NCBI GenBank assembly: GCA_903869675.1
Contig: CAIQAB010000017.1
Span: 62,001-126,000, forward strand
Length of the DNA: 64,000 nucleotides
Source of the DNA: an uncultured Verrucomicrobiota bacterium
Lineage (GTDB): Bacteria > Verrucomicrobiota > Verrucomicrobiia > Opitutales > Opitutaceae
Direction: 5' to 3'
Numbering within the stretch: position 1 is the first letter of the stretch; each line of letters begins with the position of its first letter. Shown here in pieces: positions 8,592 to 18,900 of this stretch. A program made the translations under genes and the position numbers. The notes below the pieces were generated by a model that searched no databases, was not told where the DNA came from, and worked only from the letters and a program-made list of their open reading frames with translations.

Positions 8592-9824
8592 ATGCGTTTC
8601 CCCTTGCTCGCCTTCACCCTGCTCGCCCTCGCACCAATCCTGCCCCTTCACGCCGAGGAATCCGAACTCGGCCGGCGCACCCCGTCCGAACTGGGCACGC
8701 TCGTGGATCGCGTCACCGGCCGCCCGCTGACCGTCCTCACCACCGGACCCTCCAACGACCTTAAAAATTACCAGACCCACCCGCAGTGGGCGGCCGACGG
8801 CGTGCACATCCTTTTCCGTTCGCCTGACCGTAATCCCGCCCGCACCCCCCAGGCTTATGCGGTGAATGAAGTCACCGGCGCCATCACCCAGCTCACCTCC
8901 GGATCCGGCATCGAAACCGGCAGCTTGAACGTCGCCCGCCTCTCGAACCGGCTCTACTACCAGCGCACCGGCCCGGATGGTCGTCAGCAACTGGTGGAGC
9001 TCGAACTGACTCCCCTGCTCGCCGACTCCGCCGCCGGCACAGTCAAAGCCGCCGCCAGCTACGAACGTGTGCTCGCCACCCTGCCGGCCGATTTCAAGGG
9101 CGCGGGCGGCTTCACCCTCGATGCCGATGAGCGCACCGCCTACTTCGGCGTCCGCCTCGCCGACGGCCCGCCCCGCGAACCCGGCAAACCCATCCCGCAG
9201 GTCCCCGGCGGCATCCGCGCTGTCGACCTCGCCACCGGGTCTTACCGCACCGTGATCGACACCCCCTGGCTGATGGGCCACGTGCAGGCCAACCCGTGGG
9301 TCCCGGGGGAGATCCTCTACTGCAACGAAACCGGAGGCGACGCCCCGCAACGCATGTGGCTGGTGCAGGCCGATGGCTCCGGCAACCGCCCGCTCTTCGC
9401 CGAGGCCCCATCCGACTGGGTGACCCACGAGGTGTTCGTCGATCGCGACACCGTGCTCTTTAACCTGATGGGGCACACACCCGAACTGCGCCTCCGCCCC
9501 ACCGGCATCCAGTCGATCAACCTCCGCAACCGGGAGGTGCTGCCCCTCGGTCAGACCCCACGCGGCCAAGGCTTCTGGCATTGCAACGGCACCCCCGATG
9601 GTCGCTGGGCCCTGGGGGATAATTTCGACGGCGAAGTTTTCCTGATAAATCGCCGCACCAATGAGATCCGTCTTATCTCGGCCGGGCACGTGATGAAACC
9701 CGACCACACACATCCCAACTTCAGCCCCGACGGCACGCGCATCCTCGTGCAGTCCGGCATGTTGTCCGGTGGCGCGAGCCTCGACCTGATGCTCATCCCG
9801 GTGCCCGAGACCGCCGCACCCTGA
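8592..9824 (+). CDS. Oligogalacturonate lyase-like secreted protein (PL22 type)
   Basis: A 410-residue secreted seven-bladed propeller protein resembling oligogalacturonate lyase (PL22, Ogl), which splits unsaturated digalacturonate late in pectin breakdown. Features seen: signal peptide MRFPLLAFTLLALAPILPLHA; early DRVTGRPLTVLTTGPSNDL; metal-site-like regions CNETGGDAPQRMW, DWVTHEVF and HTHPNFSPDGTRIL, the last typical of the family. TolB-like blades are spaced throughout. I chose the ATG at 8592 because it gives the signal peptide directly; an upstream in-frame TTG at 8553 overlaps the lyase stop. The signal peptide is unusual, since classical Ogl is cytoplasmic; many secreted homologs of uncertain activity exist. 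It closes the pectin operon. Confidence 0.8.
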   Translation: MRFPLLAFTLLALAPILPLHAEESELGRRTPSELGTLVDRVTGRPLTVLTTGPSNDLKNYQTHPQWAADGVHILFRSPDRNPARTPQAYAVNEVTGAITQLTSGSGIETGSLNVARLSNRLYYQRTGPDGRQQLVELELTPLLADSAAGTVKAAASYERVLATLPADFKGAGGFTLDADERTAYFGVRLADGPPREPGKPIPQVPGGIRAVDLATGSYRTVIDTPWLMGHVQANPWVPGEILYCNETGGDAPQRMWLVQADGSGNRPLFAEAPSDWVTHEVFVDRDTVLFNLMGHTPELRLRPTGIQSINLRNREVLPLGQTPRGQGFWHCNGTPDGRWALGDNFDGEVFLINRRTNEIRLISAGHVMKPDHTHPNFSPDGTRILVQSGMLSGGASLDLMLIPVPETAAP

Positions 9825-9906
9825 AGGCGTCCGACTTGCCGGGAGGTCAACTCGCCGCCTTGACACCGCCGCGCGTCACCGACTTCCTCCCCAGCCCAAG
9901 GCAAAC

Positions 9907-9981
<75 letters not shown>

Positions 9982-10084
9982 CTTTAGCCTCAAATGTCTG
10001 AAGCGCGGGATTTGAGGCCCCGCATGGATCCCTTGAAGGGGCGCCAAGACCCCCCTTTCGTTTACGTCAGCTCCCCTCACCACC

Positions 10085-11485
10085 TTGGCCAAACTCCCGC
10101 CCTCCACCGCCACCGCGCCCCTCGCCGCCGCTCTGTCCGCCCTTCTCGGCGTCCACCGCGTTTTGACCGCGCCTGAGGATATCCTGCCCTACGGCTTCGA
10201 CGGCACCGCCGCTCTGAAACAACTGCCCGCCTGCGTCGTCTTCCCGCGCGACGCCGCCGACGTCGCCTTCATCCTCCGCCTCGCCCGCGAGCACCGCGCC
10301 CCCGTTGTCACCCGCGGCAGCGGCACCGGCCTCTCCGGCGGCAGCGTGCCTCTCGCCGGTTCCATCGTGCTGTGTCTGGCAAAACTGGACCGGATCCTCG
10401 AACTCGACGCGGCCAACCTCACCCTGCGCGTCGAGGCCGGCGTCATCACCCAGAAAATTTACGAAACCGCCGACGCCGCCGGCCTCTTCTACCCGCCCGA
10501 CCCAGGCTCGATGAAAATCAGCACCATCGGCGGCAACGTCGCGGAAAACTCCGGCGGCCTGCGCGGCCTGAAATACGGCGTCACCCGCGACTACGTCATG
10601 GGCCTCGAGGTCGTGCTCGCCGATGGCTCGATCTGCTGGCTGGGCTCGAAGTGCGTGAAGGACGTCGCCGGCTACAACCTGCGCGACCTCTTCATCGGCA
10701 GCGAAGGCACCCTCGGCGTCGTCACCCAGGTTCTCCTCAAACTCCTCCCCAAACCCGCCGCCCGCCAGACCCTCCTCGCCACCTTCGCGGCGATGGACGC
10801 CGCCGCCGCGACGGTCTCGGCCATCATCGCCGCCAAAATCATCCCCTGCACCCTGGAGTTTCTCGACCAAAAAACCCTTCGTTGCGTCGAGGACTTCGCC
10901 CGGGTCGGCCTGCCGCGCGCCGCCGCCGCCATTCTGCTGATCGAGACCGACGGCCACCCCGCTGCCGTGGCCGACGAGGCCGCGGCCATCGAAAAACTCT
11001 GCCACGCCCACGGCGCCACCTCCGTCCGCCGCGCCGCCAACGCCGACGAGGCCACCCGGCTCGCCACCGCCCGCCGCAGCGCCTTCTCCGCCCTCGCCCG
11101 CCTCCGCCCGACCACGATCCTCGAGGACGTCACCGTGCCCCGCAGCGAACTCGCCGGCATGATCCGCGCCGTCGAAGCCATCGCCGAAAAACACGATCTG
11201 AATATCGCCACCTTCGGCCACTTCGGCGACGGCAACCTGCATCCCACCATCCTCACCGACGAACGCGACCCCGCCGAGATGCACCGCGTCGAGCTCGCCC
11301 TCGTCGACATCGTCGAAGAGACCCTGAAGCGCGGCGGCACCATAACCGGCGAACACGGGATCGGGTTGGCCAAAAAACCCTTCCTCAAACGCCAGCTAGG
11401 CGACCAATCCTACGAACTTCTCCGCCTCGTGAAACGTGCCCTCGACCCGCACAGCCTTCTCAATCCTGGAAAAATCTTCGACTGA
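10085..11485 (+). CDS. glcD: FAD-linked oxidase, glycolate oxidase subunit GlcD-like
   Basis: A 466-residue FAD-dependent 2-hydroxyacid dehydrogenase of the GlcD/D-lactate dehydrogenase family. The N-terminal PCMH-type FAD domain shows RGSGTGLSGGSVPLAGS, PDPGSMKISTIGGNVAENSG and GSEGTLGVVTQ. The C-terminal half carries HFGDGNLHPTIL and GTITGEHGIGLAKKP, the family's histidine-rich catalytic end. The only reasonable start is TTG at 10085. It is followed after 100 bases by a GlcF-like iron-sulfur subunit on the same strand, so the two should form one membrane-associated complex passing electrons from glycolate or D-lactate to quinone. The GlcE subunit, usually between them, is absent here. Substrate not determined. 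Confidence 0.9.
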   Translation: MAKLPPSTATAPLAAALSALLGVHRVLTAPEDILPYGFDGTAALKQLPACVVFPRDAADVAFILRLAREHRAPVVTRGSGTGLSGGSVPLAGSIVLCLAKLDRILELDAANLTLRVEAGVITQKIYETADAAGLFYPPDPGSMKISTIGGNVAENSGGLRGLKYGVTRDYVMGLEVVLADGSICWLGSKCVKDVAGYNLRDLFIGSEGTLGVVTQVLLKLLPKPAARQTLLATFAAMDAAAATVSAIIAAKIIPCTLEFLDQKTLRCVEDFARVGLPRAAAAILLIETDGHPAAVADEAAAIEKLCHAHGATSVRRAANADEATRLATARRSAFSALARLRPTTILEDVTVPRSELAGMIRAVEAIAEKHDLNIATFGHFGDGNLHPTILTDERDPAEMHRVELALVDIVEETLKRGGTITGEHGIGLAKKPFLKRQLGDQSYELLRLVKRALDPHSLLNPGKIFD

Positions 11486-11492
11486 AACCGTG

Positions 11493-11567
11493 ACCGCGGA
11501 TCACGCGGATCAGCACGATAAAACCAAATCATCTCCGCTATCCGCGCCGACCCGCGTAATCTGCGGT
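11493..11567. repeat. Imperfect inverted repeat between glcD and glcF
   Basis: The arm 11493-11516 (ACCGCGGATCACGCGGAT...) is nearly the reverse complement of 11543-11567 (...CCCGCGTAATCTGCGGT), separated by an A/T-richer loop. It is followed by the tandem words CTCCGTGGCCTCCGTGGTT (11582-11600). The glcF GTG start sits in that trailing part. It looks like a dispersed intergenic repeat rather than a terminator, as no T-run follows. I found no second copy in this window. Confidence 0.6.
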
Positions 11568-11585
11568 TAAAAACTCCTTAGCTCC

Positions 11586-12947
11586 GTGGCCTCCGTGGTT
11601 AACTCCTCCTCCTCAAACCTACTCAAGGGCCTCGACTACTCGGTGCTCCAGCAATGCATGCACTGCGGGCTTTGTCTGCCGACCTGCCCGACCTACGACG
11701 AGACGAAGCTGGAGCGCCACAGCCCGCGCGGCCGTATTGCCCTCATGCGCGCCGTGGCCGATGGCGAACTCGCCGTCTCGAAGACCTTCGGCGAGGAAAT
11801 GTATTACTGCCTCGGCTGCCTCGCCTGCACCACCGCCTGCCCGGCCGGCGTGAACTACGCCGAGCTTTTCGAAACCGCCCGCGCCGAGGTCGAGCGACAG
11901 GGAGTGCTCGACGCGCCAAAGCGTAGCTTCATCCGCTATTGGGTGGTGAAGTTCCTCTTCACCCGTCCCCGCCTGCTCCGCTTCGTCGGCCGCACCCTCT
12001 GGCTCTGGCAGGCCTCCGGACTCCAGTCCCTCGCCCGCCGCTCCGGTCTGACCAAACTACTGCCCGCCAACCTGCGCCGCCTCGAACCCCAATCGCCGGC
12101 CATCCGCGCAAAATTTTCCCATCAGCTCATCCGCCCCATCGAGCGCCCGGCACCGAGCCCTGACGTATCCACCAAGCCCCCACGCCGCGTCGCCGTGCTG
12201 ACCGGTTGCGTGCAGGATCTCGCGTTCAGCGATGTCAACCGCGCCACCGTGGACGTCCTTCTCGCCAACGGCTGCGAAGTCCACACCCCGCCCGTCCAGC
12301 CCTGCTGCGGCTCCCTCCACGCCCACAATGGCGACCTCGCCTCCGCCCGCACTCTCGCCAGGCGCCAAATCGACCTGTTTAACCCTGATGACTTCGACGC
12401 CATTCTCACCAACGCCGGCGGTTGCGGTTCCCACCTTAAAACCTACGGACACCTCCTTCACGACGACCCCGCCTACGCCGCCCGGGCGGCCGCCTGGGAT
12501 AAAAAGCTGAAGGACATCCACGAATATCTCGTGGAAATTGGCTTCCGCAAACCAGCTTCCTCCGCTCCAGCCGTGACCGTCACGTATCACGAGTCCTGCC
12601 ACCTCTGCCACGGCCAGAAGCTCAGTGCCCAACCCCGCGCTATCCTGCACGCCTTGCCCGGCGTCGAGTTAAAGGAGTGCGCCGAGGCCCAGTGGTGCTG
12701 CGGGAGCGCCGGGATCTATAACATCACCCAGCCCGACACCGCCGCCCGGTTGCAGGAACGGAAGGTCGGTCATGTGCTCGCCACCGGCGCGCAAACCGTC
12801 GCCACCGCCAACCCGGGCTGCCACCTGCAACTCGAAAACGGCCTGCGGGCCGCGCCATCCACCCGCGCAACCCCGCGCGTCGCCCACCCCATCGTGCTGC
12901 TCGCCGAGGCCTACCGGGCCGAAACCGCCACCGCTAACCAGGCGTGA
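11586..12947 (+). CDS. glcF: Iron-sulfur subunit GlcF-like, (Fe-S)-binding oxidoreductase
   Basis: A 453-residue electron-transfer subunit. Two ferredoxin-type 4Fe-4S motifs lie near the N-terminus (CMHCGLCLPTCP and CLGCLACTTACP), and two CCG domains follow (PCCGSLHAHNG and WCCGSAGIYN) with their upstream cysteines. This is the layout of glycolate oxidase GlcF and related LutA/GlpC proteins. It pairs with the FAD subunit just upstream. The GTG start at 11586 lies in a repeat-like intergenic element (CTCCGTGGCCTCCGTGG), so the first ~10 residues (MASVVNSSSS) are probably recruited repeat sequence. A GTG at 11595 is an alternative. It converges with the secreted DUF6250-like gene. Confidence 0.9.
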   Translation: MASVVNSSSSNLLKGLDYSVLQQCMHCGLCLPTCPTYDETKLERHSPRGRIALMRAVADGELAVSKTFGEEMYYCLGCLACTTACPAGVNYAELFETARAEVERQGVLDAPKRSFIRYWVVKFLFTRPRLLRFVGRTLWLWQASGLQSLARRSGLTKLLPANLRRLEPQSPAIRAKFSHQLIRPIERPAPSPDVSTKPPRRVAVLTGCVQDLAFSDVNRATVDVLLANGCEVHTPPVQPCCGSLHAHNGDLASARTLARRQIDLFNPDDFDAILTNAGGCGSHLKTYGHLLHDDPAYAARAAAWDKKLKDIHEYLVEIGFRKPASSAPAVTVTYHESCHLCHGQKLSAQPRAILHALPGVELKECAEAQWCCGSAGIYNITQPDTAARLQERKVGHVLATGAQTVATANPGCHLQLENGLRAAPSTRATPRVAHPIVLLAEAYRAETATANQA

Positions 12948-12974
12948 TTGGAGGCCCGGCCCGGTCGCGGGCCG

Positions 12975-13658
12975 TCACCGCCGCTCGACGGCGAAATCCC
13001 GGATCTCGATCCGCGAATCCACGGTGCGAAACCCGAACCAGCCCGAACGCAGCGGTTCCGGATCCACATAGGTGAACCAGACCACGCCGTCCCTCGCCCA
13101 GGTAGTCCGCCCGTCCCCGTCCACCGTGATCTCGATCCGGTAGGTCCGCTCCGCCTCGAGCAGCGCCGCTGGCTCCTTTAAGTCATGCTGCGGCAAAAGC
13201 GGCCGCGCCCCCCGGCCATCGTAGCGCCGGAATCGCGTGGTCGTGTTAACATTACCACCGCAACCGACATAGTAGGTCGCCAGCGCATCGTAGGTGCCAA
13301 ACCGCCCATCACGCCAGTGCCCCGGCGCAAAGAGGTTGTCCGGCCGCTTCGGATCCACCGCCATCCAGAAACAGTTCAAGTCGGAGACCCGCGCCTCGCG
13401 CTTCATCGTCGCAGTGTAACGGATAACCAGCGGCGCCACCAAGCGCTCCCGCCACCAGACCGTGCAACCCGCGCGGTCCGTGATCGTCAGCACCCCATCC
13501 TTCGCCTCCACGGTTCCGCCCGGTTGTTGCTCCACCACCCAAGCCGCCAACCCGCCGCGAAACTCATCCCGCTCCACGACTTCACCCGCCACCAAGGGCG
13601 CCAGCCAGACAAGCCCGCCGGCTACCCAAACTCTCACGCTGGACCAGACTAGCTTCAT
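12975..13658 (-). CDS. Secreted DUF6250-like beta-sandwich protein
   Basis: A 227-residue exported protein. From the ATG at 13658 it reads MKLVWSSVRVWVAGGLVWLAPLVAG, a signal peptide; an upstream ATG at 13673 only adds five residues. The mature part is a jelly-roll-like domain: ERDEFRGGLAAW, WWRERLVAPLVIRYT, LNCFWMAVDPKRPDNLF and YYVGCGGNVNTTTRFRRY. This pattern resembles the DUF6250 family, seen in carbohydrate-degrading bacteria and thought to have a concanavalin-like fold. No catalytic function is established. It is transcribed away from the GH42 beta-galactosidase gene, the start codons being about 120 bases apart, so shared control is plausible. The name rests on remembered family motifs. 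Confidence 0.7.
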   Translation of the reverse strand: MKLVWSSVRVWVAGGLVWLAPLVAGEVVERDEFRGGLAAWVVEQQPGGTVEAKDGVLTITDRAGCTVWWRERLVAPLVIRYTATMKREARVSDLNCFWMAVDPKRPDNLFAPGHWRDGRFGTYDALATYYVGCGGNVNTTTRFRRYDGRGARPLLPQHDLKEPAALLEAERTYRIEITVDGDGRTTWARDGVVWFTYVDPEPLRSGWFGFRTVDSRIEIRDFAVERR

Positions 13659-13778
13659 ACTGTCAGCTTCCACCCCCGTTGCCCGACGGCCATCCAGAAA
13701 GACGCTGACCGTAAAATATCCTCACCCCGCCCGCCGCCACCCCCGAAGTTCACGCGGCGCCCCATTTCGTTTTTCCGC

Positions 13779-15827
13779 ATGCTCATCCCCGCCCTCTCCT
13801 ACACGCTCGCCTACGGCGGCGACTACAACCCCGAGCAATGGCCCGAGTCCGTCTGGCCCGAGGACGCGCGCCTCATGCGCGAGGCCGGCGTAAACCTCGT
13901 CAGCGTGGGCATCTTCGCCTGGTCCCGCATTCAGCCCACCCCCAAGACGTGGGATTTCGCCTGGCTCGACCGCGTCATGGACCTGCTCCACGCCCACGGC
14001 GTGCGGGTCTGCCTCGCCACCGCCACCGCCTCGCCCCCGGCCTGGCTGGCCCGGCTTTACCCCGATTCCCTTCCGGTCACCGCCGACGGCGTCACGCTGC
14101 ACATCGGCTCGCGCCAGCAGTTCTCCCCCAGCTCCCCCGACTATCGCCGCCACGCCGCCGCCCTCGTGCGCCGCCTCGCCAAACGCTACGCGAAACACCC
14201 CGCGCTGGCCGTCTGGCACGTGGGGAACGAGTTCGCCTGCCACATGAACGAGTGCCACGGCCCGCACAGCACGCGCGCCTTCCGGGTGTGGTTGAAAGCC
14301 AAATACAAAACCCCCGCCGCCCTGAACTCCGCCTGGGGCACCGCCTTCTGGAGCCAGCTCTACGGCGACTGGGAGGAGATCCACACCCCGCGCCGCGCCC
14401 CCTACGCCAGCAACCCCGCCCAGCAACTCGATTTCAAACGCTTCACCCACGAGGCCTTTTTCGACCTCTACAAGATGGAGCGCGCCATCTTGAAGGCCGC
14501 CACGCCCGACGTGCCCGTCACGACCAACCTGATGGCGTTCTTCAAGCCCCTCGACTACCACGCCTGGGCCCGCGAGATGGATTTCGCCGCGTGGGACTCC
14601 TATCCCGACCCCGCCCTGCCCGACGAAGGCCGCCACTGGGCCGCCGTCGGCCACGACCTCACCCGCTCGCTCAAGCCCGGCCTGCCCTTCGTCCTGATGG
14701 AGGCCGCCACCTCGGCAGTGAACTGGCGCGCCTTCAACCGCCCCAAACCCGCCGGCCTGATGCGCCTGCAAAGCCTCCAGGCCGTGGCCCGCGGCGCCGA
14801 CGGGGTGATGTTTTTCCAGTGGCGCGCCTCCCTTTCCGGCGCGGAAAAATACCACAGCGCGATGGTCGCCCACGTGGACCCCGAACGCAGCCGCATCCAC
14901 GCCGAGGTGCGCGCGCTCGGCGCCGAACTCCGCCTGCTCGCCCCCGTCGCCGGCTCGGTAATCCACGCCCGCGTCGCGATCGTGATGGATTGGGCCGCCT
15001 GGTGGGCCCTCGAGCTCGAGGCCCGTCCCACCAAACTCGATTACATGGCGACCCTGCACGCCGTGCATCGCTCCTTCTACGCCCAAAACCACGCCGTCGA
15101 TTTTGTCCACCCCGAGGCCGACCTCTCCGCCTACGCCCTGGTCGTCGCACCCGTGCTCTACCTGCTCACCCCGGCCGGCGCGGCCAACCTCTCCGCCTTC
15201 GCCCAAAAGGGCGGCACCCTCGTCGCCACCTACGCGACCGGTATCGTCGACGCCGACGAACGCGTCGTCCCGGGCGGCTACCCCGGCCTGCTGCGCGACA
15301 CCCTCGGCATCTGGGTCGAGGAATGGGTCCCGCTGGCGGACCGGTTTACCAACACCTTCCGCCTTCCTGGCAAGGGCGGCGCGAAACTAACCTGCCGCGA
15401 GTGGTCCGAATTCGTGCGCGTGGAGGACGCCGAGGTGCTCGCCACCTTCGCCGCCGACCTCACCGCCGGCGGCCCCGCCCTCACTCGCCGCCGCGTCGGC
15501 GCCGGACGCGCCCTTTATCTCGCCGCCGGACTCGACGCCCCGGGCTGGGATGCCCTCGCCACCTACCTCGCCGCCGAGGCGGGCATCGCGCCCGTGCTCG
15601 CCACCCCGCCCGAGGTCGAGGTCTCGGAACGCGTCTCCGCCGACGGCACGCGCCACCTCTTTGTGCTCAACCACGGGCATACCCCGGTCAGCGTGCCGCT
15701 GGGAGCGCACCGCGGGGTCGACGTGCTGACCGGCCGTCCGGCCGCCCGAACCCTCACCCTTGCCCCGCTCGGCGCCGCGGTCATGGCGCTCTCGGCCGTG
15801 AGCCTATCCAGCAAAAAGAAGAGATAA
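13779..15827 (+). CDS. GH42 beta-galactosidase
   Basis: A 682-residue family 42 glycoside hydrolase that releases terminal beta-galactose. The TIM-barrel begins at once (YGGDYNPEQWPESVW). The acid/base is Glu151 in WHVGNEF and the nucleophile Glu308 in VLMEAATSAVNW; both are intact. The trimerisation domain (residues ~390-590) contains the usual AYALVVAPVLYLLTP stretch, and a small beta domain closes the protein (HLFVLNHGHTPVSVPLG). No signal peptide is seen, so it should be cytoplasmic and act on imported galacto-oligosaccharides, for example those made by the GH53 galactanase at 59734. An A/T-rich gap of 140 bases separates it from the next gene. Confidence 0.93.
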   Translation: MLIPALSYTLAYGGDYNPEQWPESVWPEDARLMREAGVNLVSVGIFAWSRIQPTPKTWDFAWLDRVMDLLHAHGVRVCLATATASPPAWLARLYPDSLPVTADGVTLHIGSRQQFSPSSPDYRRHAAALVRRLAKRYAKHPALAVWHVGNEFACHMNECHGPHSTRAFRVWLKAKYKTPAALNSAWGTAFWSQLYGDWEEIHTPRRAPYASNPAQQLDFKRFTHEAFFDLYKMERAILKAATPDVPVTTNLMAFFKPLDYHAWAREMDFAAWDSYPDPALPDEGRHWAAVGHDLTRSLKPGLPFVLMEAATSAVNWRAFNRPKPAGLMRLQSLQAVARGADGVMFFQWRASLSGAEKYHSAMVAHVDPERSRIHAEVRALGAELRLLAPVAGSVIHARVAIVMDWAAWWALELEARPTKLDYMATLHAVHRSFYAQNHAVDFVHPEADLSAYALVVAPVLYLLTPAGAANLSAFAQKGGTLVATYATGIVDADERVVPGGYPGLLRDTLGIWVEEWVPLADRFTNTFRLPGKGGAKLTCREWSEFVRVEDAEVLATFAADLTAGGPALTRRRVGAGRALYLAAGLDAPGWDALATYLAAEAGIAPVLATPPEVEVSERVSADGTRHLFVLNHGHTPVSVPLGAHRGVDVLTGRPAARTLTLAPLGAAVMALSAVSLSSKKKR

Positions 15828-15967
15828 TAAGATAAGTATATTTTTACTGTAAGATTCAATTTACCTATCCGATGCTGTCACAAAGTATCCATTTTGTCCG
15901 ACACCCCTTCGCTCAGCTCGCCCCAGCTTTCTTGTATTCAAAATTAATGATAACCCCGCTAGCCCCT

Positions 15968-18900
15968 ATGAAATCCCGCGCCTCCGCCAGCACCCCCGCC
16001 GCCCGCCTCCTGCTTACTCTCATGCTCGGGACTGCCCTAACGCACTCAGTCCAAGCCGCGAGCGGCACCTGGAGTTCCACCGCCGCAACCGGCAATTGGG
16101 CCACGACCGGGAATTGGGGCGGCACGATCCCGGGCTCCACTGCTCCAGCAAACAACAACGTCTCCAACTCTGACACGGTCACTTTTAACTCCGGTTCGAC
16201 CAACACCACTATCGCTATCGATAACACCCGTTTCATCAAATCTATGGTGTTCGATACCGGTGTCGGAGCCTACAGTTTCACCGGTGGTCTCCTCTACCTT
16301 TATAATGGTGGGTCGATCACGATGAACGCCGGAGCCGCCAACGCGCAGATCTTTGGCAATACTTGGCAGGTTCGTCAGGCTTCCAGCACCAACGGCGCCT
16401 ATTCGTTCCTTAACAACGCGACCGCTGAGTCCGCCACGCTGACGTTCAACGCCGCCAGCACTACGCTGACCAACGCCAATGGTCGCCCGACTACTTTGAC
16501 CTTGGGCGGTTCGAACACAGGCAATAACACGATCAGTTCCGCACTCTTCAATGCGACTGGGTCACAAACTGTAAACGTCATCACCAAAACGGGGGCTGGA
16601 ACCTGGATTCTTTCCGGCGCAAACATTTTCACCGGAACCGGAGCCACCACCGTCGCCAATGGCATTCAGGTTAATGCCGGCACTCTGGCCGCCGCCAACA
16701 ACGGCGCGCTAGGAACGAGCGCCACGGCGAACGCGAACCAAGTCAGCATCAACAGCACCGGCACGCTGCGCATCGATTCGGGAATCACGTTGGATAATGG
16801 TCTCTCCCTGAACCTGAACAACGGAGGCACCATCAATTCCAACGGAACCGCAGCCACCAATGGCCGTGTGAATGTAACGACCGTTGCATCCTCATCTGCG
16901 ACCCTGTCCACCACCGGTTCTGGCGATGTCTTTACCGTCGGCAATGCCGCCAACGACCTGACCGGCGGCGCCTCGGACACGGTTCTTAACGTGTCAGGCC
17001 CCGGCACCATCCTCCTCGGGCAAGCGAGCAACTACGTCGGGTCGTGGTCGCTCAACTCCGGCACGACCCGGCTTGGTTCTGCCACTGCCCTAGGCACCGG
17101 TTCGGTCGCATTCGGAGCCAGCAGCACCGGTAAACTCCAGCTCTACGGCCAGAACGTTACGGTCACCGGGCTGAGTAGCAATGCGACCGTCGGCACCCCC
17201 GTAATTGAAAATGGAATCGCCGGCACAAATACTCTCACCGTTAACACCACCGGTTCCTCCAGCTATGCCGGCGTCTTGCAGAACGGTTCAGCCGGCACCC
17301 TCGCACTTACCAAATCCGGCGTAGGAAGCCTAAACCTGAGTGGCTCCAATACCTATTCTGGAACTACCACCGTCTCGGCTGGCACGCTCAAGGCAAACAA
17401 CACCACCGGCTCCGCCACCGGTTCCGGATCAGTCGCAATCAACACAGGCGGCACCCTGGGCGGCACCGGCACCATTTCAGGTGCGGTATCTTTGGCTTCA
17501 GGCGGCATCATCGCCCCCGGTAACAGCGTCGGCACACTGACCGTGGGATCTCTCTCCGCCGCCTCGGGTTCGATCTTCAACTTTGAATTCAACAGCAACC
17601 CCGCCAACGACCGGATCAACGTCACTTCGTCCGATGGTCTTACCTTGAACGGCGGCGGCTTCAATCTCTACACCGAAGGCAGTCTCAACGGTTGGACCAC
17701 AACAGGTGACTACAACCTGATCCAGTATACTGGCTCGATCCAAGGCACCGGAACCAGCGCACTTTCCGTCCTGAACCCTCAGGCTGGTTATGGCTATACC
17801 TTCGGCTCCTCGAGCGGCTTCGTTACCCTCCAAGTCTATATCGCAGCTGTCCTCTCTAACTGGAACGTCGATGCGGGGGGCAGTTGGAACACTGCGGGCA
17901 ACTGGAGCAGCGCAGTTCCGAACGGAGCGGGTGAAGGGGCTATTCTTAATAAGGCACTTTCCTCGCCGGCATCCATCACCCTTGACGGTAATAAAACCGT
18001 CGGCGGCCTGACCCTCAACAGCGCCAACGGCTACACCATCGCCGCCGGTTCCGGTGGCACGCTTTCCCTCAATAGCGGCGTCAGCCAAGCCAGCATCATC
18101 GTCACAAGCGGATCACATACCATCAGTGCGCCGGTAGCGCTCGCCTCCAACACTGTCGCCTCCACTGACTCTGGCACCGGCCTTACCGTCTCAGGACAAA
18201 TTTCCGGCACGGGAAGCCTCACTAAATCCGGAACGGGTTCCCTCGATCTTGATAGTGCCAACACCTACTCTGGCGGCACTACGATCACCGGTGGTTCCGT
18301 CGGCTTCGTCACCGGCGGCCTCGGCTCGGGCGCCATCTCGGTCAACAACGCTTCGCTAACCTACAAGGGGGTCAACACCGACGACCTTTCCTCCCAAGGC
18401 TTGTCTATCGGCGCAGGCGGAGCCGCGATAAATATCGGCTCGAATAACGTCACTTACAGCACCGCAGTCACCGGCACAGGCGCTTTCGCCAAGAGCGGCA
18501 CTGGCACCTTGACGATGCAGGGCAACAATACCTTCACGGGATCGACCACCATCAACGGAGGCGGACTCGTGCTCGGCGGTTCCAGCGCATCCACAGGAGG
18601 AACCACGCTAAATGGTGCCGACACCTTTATCGAGTTGGCCGGGGACTCCTCCCTCGGTGCGGTGCCGGGAGTCGCTGCAACGAACCTCACCCTTAACCCT
18701 GGCGCGGGTAATACCTCGAGCGTTAAGTTCAACGGTGCCACCACCCTCGCCGCCAACCGGAATATCTCCCTGTCTAGCGGCACGGGTATTTTAAATACCA
18801 ACGGTAACGCGGTCACCATCTCCGGCTCGCTCGGCGGCTCCGGTAATCTAGTCAAAAACGGCAGTGGAGTGCTAACCCTAGGAAGCACAGCCACTGCAAG

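Noticed and set aside
12953-12973. Stem GGCCCG/CGGGCC between glcF and the convergent secreted gene as a terminator
   Set aside because: Short stem, several alternative pairings in GC-rich DNA and no T-tract on either strand.
13722-15206. Long open frame on the minus strand opposite the GH42 gene
   Set aside because: Gly/Ala/Val/His-rich translation without domains; a GC-skew shadow of a gene with clear catalytic motifs on the other strand.
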